This document shows, one piece after another, positions 45,736-54,928 of a DNA stretch of 64,000 nt. Every line of letters starts with the position of its first letter. Position 1 is the stretch's first letter. Origin of the DNA: CAYLYM01 sp964387645 (GTDB lineage Bacteria > Calditrichota > Calditrichia > RBG-13-44-9); the NCBI GenBank assembly GCA_964387645.1, contig CAYLYM010000002.1:9045-73044 (forward strand). Direction: 5' to 3'. Position numbers and translations under genes: made by a program. The notes beneath the pieces are model-generated. The model was not told the DNA's origin. It did not search any database and saw nothing but the letters and a program-made list of their open reading frames with translations.

Positions 45736-46884
45736 ATGGAAAAAATTGTATGTTTATTAGCGCTTTATGGTTTGGGAATGTGTTTTGCATTATTGGGATC
45801 AATTAGTGTTAAGCTAATGCCGCGATTGGAAATTGATGAAGGAAAATTTGGATCCTTAATCTCGGTTTTTATGTTTTCTGCAGTGATTGCCTCGCTTATT
45901 ATTGGAGTGGTAATTGATTCGATTGGTTATAAACCTGTTGCAATTATTGGTTTTCTTTTTACTGGATTAGTTATTTTGCTCATGGCTCGTGGTAAAACTT
46001 ATGGTCTGGTGTTGATATCGTGTATATTATTGGGATTTGGAGCTATGGCATTAAATACTGCTGGAAATACTTTAGCACCAGTTGTATTATTTGGAGGAAA
46101 GAATCCAGCGGCTGCTAGTAATCTTGGTAATGTATTCTTTGGATTAGGCCTATTTCTTACTCCATTAATTGTTAGTTACTTATTTAAAAAGATTTCCTAT
46201 GAAAATGCTGTTTCTGTTCTTGGTATAATTGCTTTTGTTCCCCTTATTTTTGCTATTCCTGCAACCTACCCAGCAAGTCAAGCCGGATTTAAACTTTCGA
46301 CTGCATTTGGATTACTTGGTGAGCCCGCTGTCTTACTCGGAGCTATAACACTCTTTTTCTACATAAGCTTAGAATCTTCACTTACTAACTGGTTGCCTTC
46401 ATTTGGTAAAGAAATTATTAAAAAAGCACAGAGTGATATTGATGAAAATGTCGTGGATGCCTCAGCAGCACAGTTACTTTCATTTTTTGCTATTGCTATG
46501 ATGATTGGTCGATTAATTGCAAGTCAGATTCCCGCCATTACTACTTATGGAGCCTGGTTTATTATTGGTGCTGCATTGCTTTCTTTAATAATAATATTTT
46601 TAATGACTATTACCAAAAGTGTAATGTTTTCCAGAGTTTGTGCTTTTCTTGCTGGTTTATTTTTTGCTCCTATATTTCCAACAACAGTGGGAGTTACATT
46701 TGCTAAATTCAATCCCGAAATTTATGGAAGTATCTTTGGTATTATCTTTGCTGTAGGTTTGCTTGGTGCTGTAACTATACCTAAAGCAATAGGTAATTTG
46801 GCTCGTGGAACGAGTGTTCAAAAAGGTATGAGACTTCTTATACCTGCATGTATAATTCTAATAGTTTTAGGCTTTTTCTTATAA
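45736..46884 (+). CDS. MFS transporter, probable sugar permease
   Basis: 382 residues and about twelve membrane helices, with an AAGGAGGAG ribosome-binding site. The stretch VIDSIGYKPVAIIGF between helices two and three is the usual MFS loop, although its basic residues are reduced. ALNTAGNTLAP and NLGNVFFGLGLFLTP resemble FucP-type sugar permeases. It precedes an AGE-type epimerase and a sugar kinase fusion, suggesting uptake of a mono- or disaccharide. A clean hairpin closes the gene. The cargo cannot be read from the sequence. Confidence 0.82.
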   Translation: MEKIVCLLALYGLGMCFALLGSISVKLMPRLEIDEGKFGSLISVFMFSAVIASLIIGVVIDSIGYKPVAIIGFLFTGLVILLMARGKTYGLVLISCILLGFGAMALNTAGNTLAPVVLFGGKNPAAASNLGNVFFGLGLFLTPLIVSYLFKKISYENAVSVLGIIAFVPLIFAIPATYPASQAGFKLSTAFGLLGEPAVLLGAITLFFYISLESSLTNWLPSFGKEIIKKAQSDIDENVVDASAAQLLSFFAIAMMIGRLIASQIPAITTYGAWFIIGAALLSLIIIFLMTITKSVMFSRVCAFLAGLFFAPIFPTTVGVTFAKFNPEIYGSIFGIIFAVGLLGAVTIPKAIGNLARGTSVQKGMRLLIPACIILIVLGFFL

Positions 46885-46900
46885 CTTCTATTTAAGTAGA

Positions 46901-46931
46901 TTCAGGGGCCTAAAATTCCTTGGCCCCTGAA
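46901..46931 (+). terminator. Hairpin after the MFS gene
   Basis: TTCAGGGGCC (46901-46910) and GGCCCCTGAA (46922-46931) are exact complements with an 11-base loop, 17 bases after the stop. The GC-rich stem is followed by a mixed T-rich stretch. Confidence 0.7.
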
Positions 46932-47273
46932 TACTTTCATTTAAAATTGAAATTTTTTTATTGTTTATTAATCGCACAAGTTGCCACAAATTTAATCCAC
47001 AAGTTAGTCCACTAATTTTGCTATTTATTGAAGTATTCTAAGTTATTGAACAGTGTTAATTTCTCTAAAGAATTTTAATTTTCTCTTTGACAGTGAATTT
47101 GTATTGTGATTTTTTTACCTGCCTAACCTATTTTTTCTCATATTTGAGATTAAACCTGATTTAATTTTTGGAAGGGAAACTACCAAATTACTGATCTATT
47201 TTTTAAAAATATTCACATTTTCTTTAAACTATCACAATATTTAAGTTAAGATAAATAAAAGGATAGGTGAGCA
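46932..47273. promoter_or_regulatory. Intergenic region with a direct repeat upstream of the epimerase gene
   Basis: 342 bases without a gene. CACAAGTT occurs at 46975-46982 and again at 46998-47005, start points 23 bases apart, about two turns of the helix, which could suit a repressor or activator. Eight-base repeats can be chance. A weak AAAGGATAGG ribosome-binding site ends the region. Confidence 0.3.
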
Positions 47274-48548
47274 ATGGAAAAAGAAAAAATTATTTCATTT
47301 CTAAACGAATCAAAACATCATTTAGAAAATGAATTACTGCCTTTTTGGCTAACTCGCTGTAAAGACGAAAAATATGGTGGATTTATTACTCATTTCGATA
47401 AAGATGGGAATGATACTGGTGAGGATGAGAAATCCCTGATTGCTCAAACACGAACAATTTACACCATGGCTTCAGCTCACCGGGCCGGATATGGCGATGG
47501 TCAGTGTCTGGAATTTGCTAAACATGGCGTGGATTTTTTACTGAATAAAATGTGGGATAAAGAAAAGGGTGGTTTCTATTGGATGCTGGATCGCAAAGGA
47601 AATATAAAGATAGATCAGAAAATTCTTTATGGTCATAATTTTGCCATTTATTCGTTAAGTGAGTACACCCTTGCTTCGGGTGATCCGATAGGGCTGGAAT
47701 ATGCGGAAAAAACTTTTGATCTTATTCAAAAATATTGTACAGATACCATGTATGGCGGATATTTTGAGATGTTTGATAGAAATTGGAATTTATGCGGTCC
47801 GGGAAGTCAAGGGGGAGATCGGAAGACCCTGGATGTTCATATGCATTTAATGGAAGCGTTCACCACCTTGTTCGAAGCCAGTCAGAAGGAAATTCATAAA
47901 AGAAAATTACAAGAAGACATCGAGATATTGCTACAACGCATGTTGCATCCTGAGTACGGTACGGGTATTCCACAATTTTGGCGAGATTGGCGTGTAGCCC
48001 CGCAAATAAAATTTGATATTGTTTGGGGTTGGGATCGATTTGCTAATGGACAAAAAAAGGCCCATGCAGAAGATAATACTTCCTATGGTCATAATGTAGA
48101 ATTGGCCTGGCTCTTTATTCATGCTTTGAATGTCATGGGAATTCCAGTTTCAGATTATGAGGATGTACTTAAAAAATTGTTCGATCATGCGGTGAATTAT
48201 GGTATCGATCACGAGTATGGTGGCGTTTACGTCGAAGGCTCTCATGCTGGGGAAGTTTATGATCGTGAAAAAGAATTCTGGCAACAAGCAGAACTACTTA
48301 TAGGGATGTTGGATGCCTGCATTTATTTCAAAGATGAAAAATACTGGCAAGCTTATGAAAAAGTCCATCGTTTTGTTTTCGATAAGATGATCAATCATCA
48401 AGTAGGTGAATGGTGGCCTTTGTTAACCCGTGAAGGTCAGCCCATCTGGACCCATATGAGCCATTCATGGAAAGTAAACTATCACACCGTACGAGCAATG
48501 GTGCAGAGTATTAAACGGTTAGAAAAATTATTGGAGATGACATTGTAA
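47274..48548 (+). CDS. AGE-family epimerase, cellobiose 2-epimerase-like
   Basis: 424 residues with an (alpha/alpha)6 barrel pattern and no signal peptide. The opening LENELLPFWLTRCKDEKYGGF is typical of cellobiose 2-epimerases. The family's catalytic and binding His residues appear in YGHNFAIYS, DVHMHLMEAF, YGHNVELAW and WKVNYHTVRA. The stretch KEFWQQAELLIGML corresponds to the Trp/Glu-containing signature that separates cellobiose 2-epimerase from N-acylglucosamine 2-epimerase. It would interconvert glucose and mannose at the reducing end of a beta-1,4 disaccharide in the cytoplasm. An MFS permease lies upstream and a PfkB-HAD fusion downstream. Confidence 0.87.
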   Translation: MEKEKIISFLNESKHHLENELLPFWLTRCKDEKYGGFITHFDKDGNDTGEDEKSLIAQTRTIYTMASAHRAGYGDGQCLEFAKHGVDFLLNKMWDKEKGGFYWMLDRKGNIKIDQKILYGHNFAIYSLSEYTLASGDPIGLEYAEKTFDLIQKYCTDTMYGGYFEMFDRNWNLCGPGSQGGDRKTLDVHMHLMEAFTTLFEASQKEIHKRKLQEDIEILLQRMLHPEYGTGIPQFWRDWRVAPQIKFDIVWGWDRFANGQKKAHAEDNTSYGHNVELAWLFIHALNVMGIPVSDYEDVLKKLFDHAVNYGIDHEYGGVYVEGSHAGEVYDREKEFWQQAELLIGMLDACIYFKDEKYWQAYEKVHRFVFDKMINHQVGEWWPLLTREGQPIWTHMSHSWKVNYHTVRAMVQSIKRLEKLLEMTL

Positions 48549-48626
48549 TTTTTCAGGAAGTTGGGAAAGTTCTCTATTAAAATTATTCTTTATTACTCAT
48601 CTGATTTTTTATTTCGAAAATGAATA

Positions 48627-50561
48627 ATGTTGGATAAAAATTGGCATGGGATGTCTATGAAGGAAAGTCGAGTTAGAGAGATATTGGAAAAAATAAAAAA
48701 TGTCCGTATAGCAGTTTATGGTGATTTTTGTCTTGATGCTTACTGGATTTTAGATCCGCATGGTTCAGAAGTTTCTGTGGAAACAGGACTTTTAGCAGAG
48801 GCTGTTCGTGAGCAACGATATTCTCCTGGTGGAGCTTCAAACGTTGTAGCTAATGTTGCGGCATTGGAACCGGCTTCTGTTTTGGCTATCGGTGTCATCG
48901 GTAATGATATTTTTGGAAGAGAATTGCTTCGTCAACTGAGGAAGCTGAAGATTGATACCAGTGGTCTGATTATCCAAAAAGAAAATTTCGATACGGTGAC
49001 TTTCGCCAAAAGATATCTTAACGATCAGGAACAACCTCGCATCGATTTTGGCTTTTTTAACCGTCGCTCTCGAAAGACGGATCGGGCCATTTTAGACAAC
49101 CTTCGGAAAGCTTTAAATGAATACGATGTGGTGATATTTAATCAACAAGTACCGGGAAGCCTGACCAATGAAGAGTTTATCGATGAGTGCAACAGGTTAT
49201 TCCTGGAATTTAACGATAAAATCATCCTGTTTGATTCACGGCATTACGGACACCGTTTCAAACATGTTTATAGAAAGACCAACGATATCGAAGTAGCCCG
49301 ATTGAATGGAGTCGATGTATCATCTGGTGATATTATTCCTCTCTGTGATATTAAAAAATTTGCGCAAAAACTTTTTAATGAATCTCATAAACCGGTTTTT
49401 GTAACACGGGGTGCACGCGGGATAATTACTGTTGATGATGATGGGATTCATGAAATTCCAGGAATTCAACTTTTAGGTAAAATTGATCCGGTTGGTGCAG
49501 GTGACACGACTATTAGTGCTTTGGGACTTTGTCTGGGCGCAGGGTATTCTCCATCTGAAGCGGCCGAATTTGCTAATTTTGCGGCAGCAGTCACTGTTCA
49601 AAAACTTTTTACTACCGGTACGGCCTCTGCCCCTGAAATTATTGAAATGTGCCGAAATGCCGATTATATTTATCAGCCTGAGTTGGCTGAGGACATTCGC
49701 CAGGCAAGGTATATCGAAGGTACCGAAATCGAAGTATGTGGTGACATGAATATAATCACTTCGGGCAAAATAAAACATGCTGTTTTTGACCATGATGGAA
49801 CAATTAGTACATTACGGCAGGGATGGGAAGCAATCATGGAGCCGGTTATGATCCGTGCTATCTTAGGGGATCAATATGAAACGGCTGATGAAACACTTTA
49901 TCATAAAGTACGCAATCGGGTTTTGGAGTTTATTGAGGCAACTACAGGAATGCAGACTATTGTTCAAATGGAAGGTCTGGTGGCGCTGGTTAAGGAATTT
50001 GGCATTGTGCCGGAAAGTCAAATCCTGGACAAGTTTGGTTATAAAGAGATATACAATAACGCATTGATGGAAATGGTGAATAAAAGAATGGCTAAATTGA
50101 AGAGAGGGGAGTTGGATGCTACCGATTTCACGGTAAAAGGAGCAGTGGATTTTTTAAAGGCGCTCCGAGACCATGGTGTAACGCTTTATTTGGCGAGTGG
50201 AACTGATCGTGAAGACGTTGAACGCGAAGCAAAATCTCTCGGGTATGCCGATTTATTTAATGGAGGTATTTATGGTGCAGTTGGAGATATCAAGAAATAT
50301 TCTAAAAAAATAGTGATCGAAAAGATAATGAACGAAAACCAATTAAGTGGTGTAGAATTACTGGTGGTCGGCGATGGACCGGTGGAGATTCGGGAATGTC
50401 GTAAACGAGACGGTATTGCAATAGGGGTTGCAAGTGATGAAATTCGTCGACATGGTTTAAACACCCGTAAACGAACGCGACTCATAAAAGCAGGAGCGCA
50501 ACTTGTTATCCCTGATTATTCTCAAAAACATCATTTGCTTACTATTCTGTTTCCTGGATAG
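48627..50561 (+). CDS. PfkB-type sugar kinase fused to a HAD phosphatase domain
   Basis: 644 residues. Residues about 20-340 are a PfkB/ribokinase fold close to the kinase half of heptose-phosphate kinase RfaE/HldE: YGDFCLDAYWILDP, YSPGGASNVVANVAAL and the catalytic DPVGAGD (287-293). From about 380 to the end there is a HAD domain with nucleophile motif DHDGT (Asp388, Asp390), YLASGTDREDVE and GDGPVEIRECR. The cytidylyltransferase half of HldE is absent, its place being taken by HAD. Phosphorylating a sugar and removing a phosphate in one chain suggests a kinase followed by a phosphatase of the GmhB kind, or a regulated pair. The start is uncertain; ATGs at 48651 and 48657 are alternatives. 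Confidence 0.83.
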   Translation: MLDKNWHGMSMKESRVREILEKIKNVRIAVYGDFCLDAYWILDPHGSEVSVETGLLAEAVREQRYSPGGASNVVANVAALEPASVLAIGVIGNDIFGRELLRQLRKLKIDTSGLIIQKENFDTVTFAKRYLNDQEQPRIDFGFFNRRSRKTDRAILDNLRKALNEYDVVIFNQQVPGSLTNEEFIDECNRLFLEFNDKIILFDSRHYGHRFKHVYRKTNDIEVARLNGVDVSSGDIIPLCDIKKFAQKLFNESHKPVFVTRGARGIITVDDDGIHEIPGIQLLGKIDPVGAGDTTISALGLCLGAGYSPSEAAEFANFAAAVTVQKLFTTGTASAPEIIEMCRNADYIYQPELAEDIRQARYIEGTEIEVCGDMNIITSGKIKHAVFDHDGTISTLRQGWEAIMEPVMIRAILGDQYETADETLYHKVRNRVLEFIEATTGMQTIVQMEGLVALVKEFGIVPESQILDKFGYKEIYNNALMEMVNKRMAKLKRGELDATDFTVKGAVDFLKALRDHGVTLYLASGTDREDVEREAKSLGYADLFNGGIYGAVGDIKKYSKKIVIEKIMNENQLSGVELLVVGDGPVEIRECRKRDGIAIGVASDEIRRHGLNTRKRTRLIKAGAQLVIPDYSQKHHLLTILFPG

Positions 50562-50761
50562 ATTACACTTTTATTTGTAATTATTTCGGTAAAAAAATGT
50601 AAAAATTGCAATTTCGAGCAATTAAACTTTGAAATAAAAAAAAGATTTTAGTAATTTTAGATTGATTTAATTTTAGTTTATATTAGATTAGTGATTAATT
50701 TTGGAGGCTTCAAAATTCATTTCATTATAAATAACTAATTAGAATTTGAAGGAGGAGGTAC

Positions 50762-51679
50762 ATGTCTCTAAATAAGAAAGACTTATCTCGCCGGGAATTT
50801 ATTCAACAGGGTTCAAAAGCAGCAGCAGGATTGGTGGCCGCTAGTGCACTGGCTGCTTATAATGTAAAAGCCGGACAAAAGCGTGGTTCAAAAATGCGTT
50901 TTGGTTTGGTAACATACCTTTGGGGTAAAGATTGGGATTTGCCAACACTGATCCGTAATTGTGAACGAACCAATGTTCTGGGTGTTGAGTTAAGAACACA
51001 ACATGCTCATGGTGTTGAATCTAACCTGAATGCGCGTCAACGATACGAAGTGAAAATACGTTTTCAGAACAGCCCGGTTACGCTGGTTGGACTGGGAACT
51101 AATTTTGCTTTCCATTATGTCGATCAGGATCGCCTGAAAAAAGAAATTCAGGGAGCTAAAGATTATATCAAATTATCTTATGACGTTGGTGGAAGCGGTA
51201 TTAAAGTAAAACCTAATGCTTTACCTAAAGAAGTTCCTCCGGAAAAAACTTTTGAACAGATCGGACGCTGTTTAAATGAGCTTGGTAAATATGCGGCAGA
51301 TTATGGGCAAAAAATTAGAGTAGAAGTTCATGGTAAAGATACTCAAAAGCTTCCTAACATGAAAAAGATTTTTGACCATGTGACTGAACCAAATGTAGGC
51401 GTGTGTTGGAATTGTAACCAACAGGATCTGGAGGGAAAAGGGTTAGAATATAATTTTAATTTAGTAAAAGATCGTTTTGGAGATACGGTTCATGTACGAG
51501 AGCTGAATAATCCTGATTATCCTTACCAGAAATTAATTAATCTCTTTGTTCAAATGGATTATGCCGGGTGGATCTTATTAGAAGCGCGGGGAAATCCTCC
51601 TGACCGTATCAAGGCCTTGGCTGAACAATATGCTCTTTTTAAAGAAATGTTAGCAAAAGCTCAGGATCAATTTGGTTGA
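50762..51679 (+). CDS. Tat-exported sugar isomerase-like TIM barrel, Asn variant
   Basis: 305 residues, with AAGGAGGAGG before the ATG. Leader SRREFIQQ and an Ala-rich hydrophobic run ending in NVKAGQK. TIM-barrel segments include VLGVELRTQHAHG, IRVEVHGKDT (metal Glu), VGVCWNCNQQD, TVHVRELN and ILLEARGNP (second Glu). Where related barrels have a metal-binding Asp in a FDPSH-type motif this protein has WNCNQ, so the metal site is altered. An oxidoreductase follows after 67 bases with its own strong ribosome-binding site, and the two should be co-transcribed. Confidence 0.82.
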   Translation: MSLNKKDLSRREFIQQGSKAAAGLVAASALAAYNVKAGQKRGSKMRFGLVTYLWGKDWDLPTLIRNCERTNVLGVELRTQHAHGVESNLNARQRYEVKIRFQNSPVTLVGLGTNFAFHYVDQDRLKKEIQGAKDYIKLSYDVGGSGIKVKPNALPKEVPPEKTFEQIGRCLNELGKYAADYGQKIRVEVHGKDTQKLPNMKKIFDHVTEPNVGVCWNCNQQDLEGKGLEYNFNLVKDRFGDTVHVRELNNPDYPYQKLINLFVQMDYAGWILLEARGNPPDRIKALAEQYALFKEMLAKAQDQFG

Positions 51680-51746
51680 TAGAAAGTTTTAAATTTTGTT
51701 AATGTTTAAAGATTAACTTTTCACTTAAATAAAAGGAGGTAATCGT

Positions 51747-53213
51747 ATGTCTTCTGAATCCAAAAAAATGTCGCGTCGTGAGTTTATAACACGCGGTGCA
51801 GCAGGACTTGCTGCTGGAAGCGCATTATTTTCAGCAGCAAAGGTTTATTCAAAACCAGGTGCCAGAGTTATAGGCGCCAATGACACAATCAATATGGCTA
51901 TCATTGGCATTCGTGGCCGCGGTGGGAGTCTGATTTCGAACTTCGCTAGCATTAAGAATGTTCGTATTAAGTACTTTGTAGATGTGGACGAAAATTTATT
52001 TGCTTCAAGGTTGGCCCAATTTGAGAAAAAATTTGGCTATCGTCCTAAAACAGAATGGGATATGAGACGGGTCTTTGATGATCCAGAAATAGATGCGGTT
52101 GGTATTGCCACACCGAATCATTGGCATGCATTGGCCACTATCTGGGCGTGCCAGGCAGGAAAACATGTTTATGTAGAAAAACCAGCTTGCCATAATATCT
52201 GGGAAGGTCGCAAGATGGTTGAAGCAGCCCGGAAATATAATGTCTTGGTGCAAGTTGGTTTCCAGAACCGTTCTAGGATAAATACTAATGCCGCTATTAA
52301 ATTCTTACGTTCCGGAAAACTGGGTCATATTTATATGGCACGCGGTTTGTGTTTCAAACCTCGTGGCCCCATCGGTCGGTACCCGGATGGTCCGATGAAA
52401 CCTGGAACAAAGCATTATTTAGACCTAGAGAAGAAAAATACAGCTCCTGTTTATACCAAAGAATATCTATCAAAAGTCCATTATGATATGTGGTTGGGTC
52501 CTGCTCCTAAACGCCCGTTTAATCCAAATAGGTTCCATTACAACTGGCACTGGCATTGGGACTACGGCAATGGCGACACCGGTAATCAAGGACCACATCA
52601 GTTCGATATTGCCCGTTGGGGATTGAACAAAAATGAACATCCGGTTAAAGTTCGTTCTATGGGTGGTTATTTTGTTTATGATTCTTCGCAAGAAACACCA
52701 AATACTCAAATTTCAATTTTTGAATATGCTGATGGTACGATTTTAGAGTTCGGTACTCGTGGATTGATGACCAATCCTGAAGGTATTACATTACCAGGAG
52801 GTGTTAAACCAATTACAATTGGCAATATCTTTTATGGTTCTGAAGGTTGGATGCAAATCGATTCAGGTGGTAACTGGCAAACCTTCTTTGGTCGAAAGAA
52901 TGAACCGGGACCCAAATCTGGCGATACGGATGAAGAAGCTTATGATCCGATGAACCTAGCTGGGGCTGGAGGCGGTCGACATTTTGCTAATTTTATTATG
53001 GCTTTGCGTAGTGGCAAACGAGAGGACTTAACCTGTGATATTGAAGAAGGCTACATGTCCAGTGTATTGCCGCACCTGGGGAATATTTCTTACCGACTGG
53101 GGCGCGATCTCATTTTCGATGGCAGTAAAGAGAAATTTGTCGATGATAAAGAAGCAGATGCTTTACTAACTCGCGATTATCGTCCACCGTATGTTGTGCC
53201 TGAAAATGTTTAA
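51747..53213 (+). CDS. Tat-exported Gfo/Idh/MocA oxidoreductase
   Basis: 488 residues, the longest of the set; ribosome-binding site AAAAGGAGGT. Leader SRREFITR followed by a hydrophobic run to AKVYSKPG. Nucleotide loop AIIGIRGRGGSLI, lysine motif VEKPACHN, H-x-x-D in GPHQFDIARWG. A long insertion around FKPRGPIGRYPDGPMKPGTK and the YGSEGWMQID segment place it in a different subgroup from the 16-20 kb trio. It pairs with the exported TIM barrel upstream and is closed by a very strong hairpin. Substrate unknown. Confidence 0.87.
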   Translation: MSSESKKMSRREFITRGAAGLAAGSALFSAAKVYSKPGARVIGANDTINMAIIGIRGRGGSLISNFASIKNVRIKYFVDVDENLFASRLAQFEKKFGYRPKTEWDMRRVFDDPEIDAVGIATPNHWHALATIWACQAGKHVYVEKPACHNIWEGRKMVEAARKYNVLVQVGFQNRSRINTNAAIKFLRSGKLGHIYMARGLCFKPRGPIGRYPDGPMKPGTKHYLDLEKKNTAPVYTKEYLSKVHYDMWLGPAPKRPFNPNRFHYNWHWHWDYGNGDTGNQGPHQFDIARWGLNKNEHPVKVRSMGGYFVYDSSQETPNTQISIFEYADGTILEFGTRGLMTNPEGITLPGGVKPITIGNIFYGSEGWMQIDSGGNWQTFFGRKNEPGPKSGDTDEEAYDPMNLAGAGGGRHFANFIMALRSGKREDLTCDIEEGYMSSVLPHLGNISYRLGRDLIFDGSKEKFVDDKEADALLTRDYRPPYVVPENV

Positions 53214-53244
53214 TTGAAACCTGAAATTTTATTTTATGTTTATG

Positions 53245-53274
53245 ACCCCCGGGGGTTTTTTAAACCCCGGGGGT
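53245..53274 (+). terminator. Very GC-rich terminator with self-palindromic arms
   Basis: ACCCCCGGGGGTTT (53245-53258) pairs with AAACCCCGGGGGT (53262-53274), with one bulged G and a short T loop, 31 bases after the stop. Each arm is itself a C-G palindrome. It stands out sharply from the AT-rich surroundings. The rest of the gap up to 53512 is AT-rich with nothing that I can name. Confidence 0.8.
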
Positions 53275-53512
53275 GTTTATAATTTTAAAATCCGATTTTT
53301 AAACCCACCCAACACAAAAACTATAATTGTAAAAAAATGTAACAATATTGCTGTTTTTCATACCTTTTTTTAATTTATTTTCTAAATATACTTAATTATA
53401 AAATATTGAAGATAGTTAGTAAAAAACTGACTGAGAATTATCTATTCAAATCTGGAACATAATTTATTGGGGAAAATTTTAAAAATAGAGACTAAAATGT
53501 ACGAGGGAAATT

Positions 53513-54805
53513 TTGGAAAGAAGACATCAAAACTCTATGGGAATATTGAATAGGCGGCAATTTATTAAACGAGCTGCTTCCAGCACTTTTGCAACATTTG
53601 CTGCCCCTTTTATAGTTCCAGCAAGTGTGTTTGGTGCCAATGCTCCCAGCAACCGAATAACTATTGGTAGCATTGGTGTTGGAGGTATGGGCACTAATAA
53701 TCTGCGTGGATTCATGTCTCAACCTGGAGCACAAGTAGTAGCTGTTTGTGATGTGGATACTGAACATAGAGAACGAGCTCGCAAGATTGCGGGTCTTGAT
53801 AAATCGGCCGCATATAACGATTTTCGTGAGTTACTTGCCAGAGATGATATCGATGCTGTGGTCGTCTGCACCCCTGACCATTGGCACGTACCGATCTCCA
53901 TTGCTGCAGCAAAAAGTGGTAAAGATATTTATTGTGAAAAGCCCTTGACCAGATACATTGCCGAAGGAAGAAGATTGGTAGAGACAGTTCGGAGATATAA
54001 CCGCATCTTACAAACGGGGTCTCAGCAGCGTTCTGATGATCGCTTTCGTTTTGCTTGCGAATTGGTGCTTAATGGGCGAATAGGCGAACTTCGCACAATG
54101 TGGGTGGAAATTCCAGGGAATAATCGGAAAAATCCACTTAATTGGAAAGTTGAACCTGTACCAGAGGGATTTGATTATGAAATGTGGTTAGGTCCGGCGC
54201 CCTGGGCACCGTATACAAAACAACGATGTCATTACACTTTTCGATTTATCTTGGATTATTCTGGCGGACAGATCACCAATTGGGGTGCCCATTATCTGGA
54301 TATTGCTCAATGGGGAAACGGGACTGATCTTACTGGTCCGGTTGAAATAGAAGGTAATGGTGAATTCCCTCGTGATGGACTTTTTAATACGGCATTACGA
54401 TATCATATTGAATACAAATATGCCAATGGAGTTAAATTAATTTTAAATACAGGTAAAGCTGGTATTCGGTTCGAAGGAACGGAAGGGTGGGTTTATGTCG
54501 ATCGAAGTCGAATTGATGCTGATCCGAAATATATATTAAAATCTAAAATCAGGCCTGATGAAAAGCATTTATATGTGAGTCGTGACCATAAAGCTAATTT
54601 TTTAGAATCTATTAAGCTGCGTAAAAAGCCTATTGCTGATGTAGAAATTGGTCACCGATCAGCGACATTGTGTCATTTAGGAAATATTGCTCTTTTTACC
54701 GGACGTAAATTGTATTGGGATCCTGATCAGGAAAGGTTTATCAACGATGATGTTGCTAATAGTTATCTTGAACCGAGCCGACGTCCACCCTGGCATAAGG
54801 ATTAA
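53513..54805 (+). CDS. Tat-exported Gfo/Idh/MocA oxidoreductase
   Basis: 430 residues. The start is read as TTG 53513, which has GAGGG (53503-53507) at proper spacing; ATG 53537 is possible but lacks a good site. Leader NRRQFIKR and hydrophobic run to SVFGANA. Rossmann loop GSIGVGGMGTNNLRGF, lysine motif CEKPLTRY, H-x-x-D in GAHYLDIAQWG. It is strikingly close to the first of the 16-20 kb trio (shared VGGMGT-NLRGF and QVVAVCDVDTEHR-RAR), so the two are recent paralogues. It is followed by a DUF6807 lipoprotein. Confidence 0.87.
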   Translation: MERRHQNSMGILNRRQFIKRAASSTFATFAAPFIVPASVFGANAPSNRITIGSIGVGGMGTNNLRGFMSQPGAQVVAVCDVDTEHRERARKIAGLDKSAAYNDFRELLARDDIDAVVVCTPDHWHVPISIAAAKSGKDIYCEKPLTRYIAEGRRLVETVRRYNRILQTGSQQRSDDRFRFACELVLNGRIGELRTMWVEIPGNNRKNPLNWKVEPVPEGFDYEMWLGPAPWAPYTKQRCHYTFRFILDYSGGQITNWGAHYLDIAQWGNGTDLTGPVEIEGNGEFPRDGLFNTALRYHIEYKYANGVKLILNTGKAGIRFEGTEGWVYVDRSRIDADPKYILKSKIRPDEKHLYVSRDHKANFLESIKLRKKPIADVEIGHRSATLCHLGNIALFTGRKLYWDPDQERFINDDVANSYLEPSRRPPWHKD

Positions 54806-54928
54806 GTCTATTTTTTAATAGATTCTGTTAAAATAAATAGATTAATTAAAGGTTGTTGTTGATTGAAATTTTGATATAGAATTTACTATTTAATGGGAAT
54901 TGTTTATAAAAGATAAAAAGGATTAATA

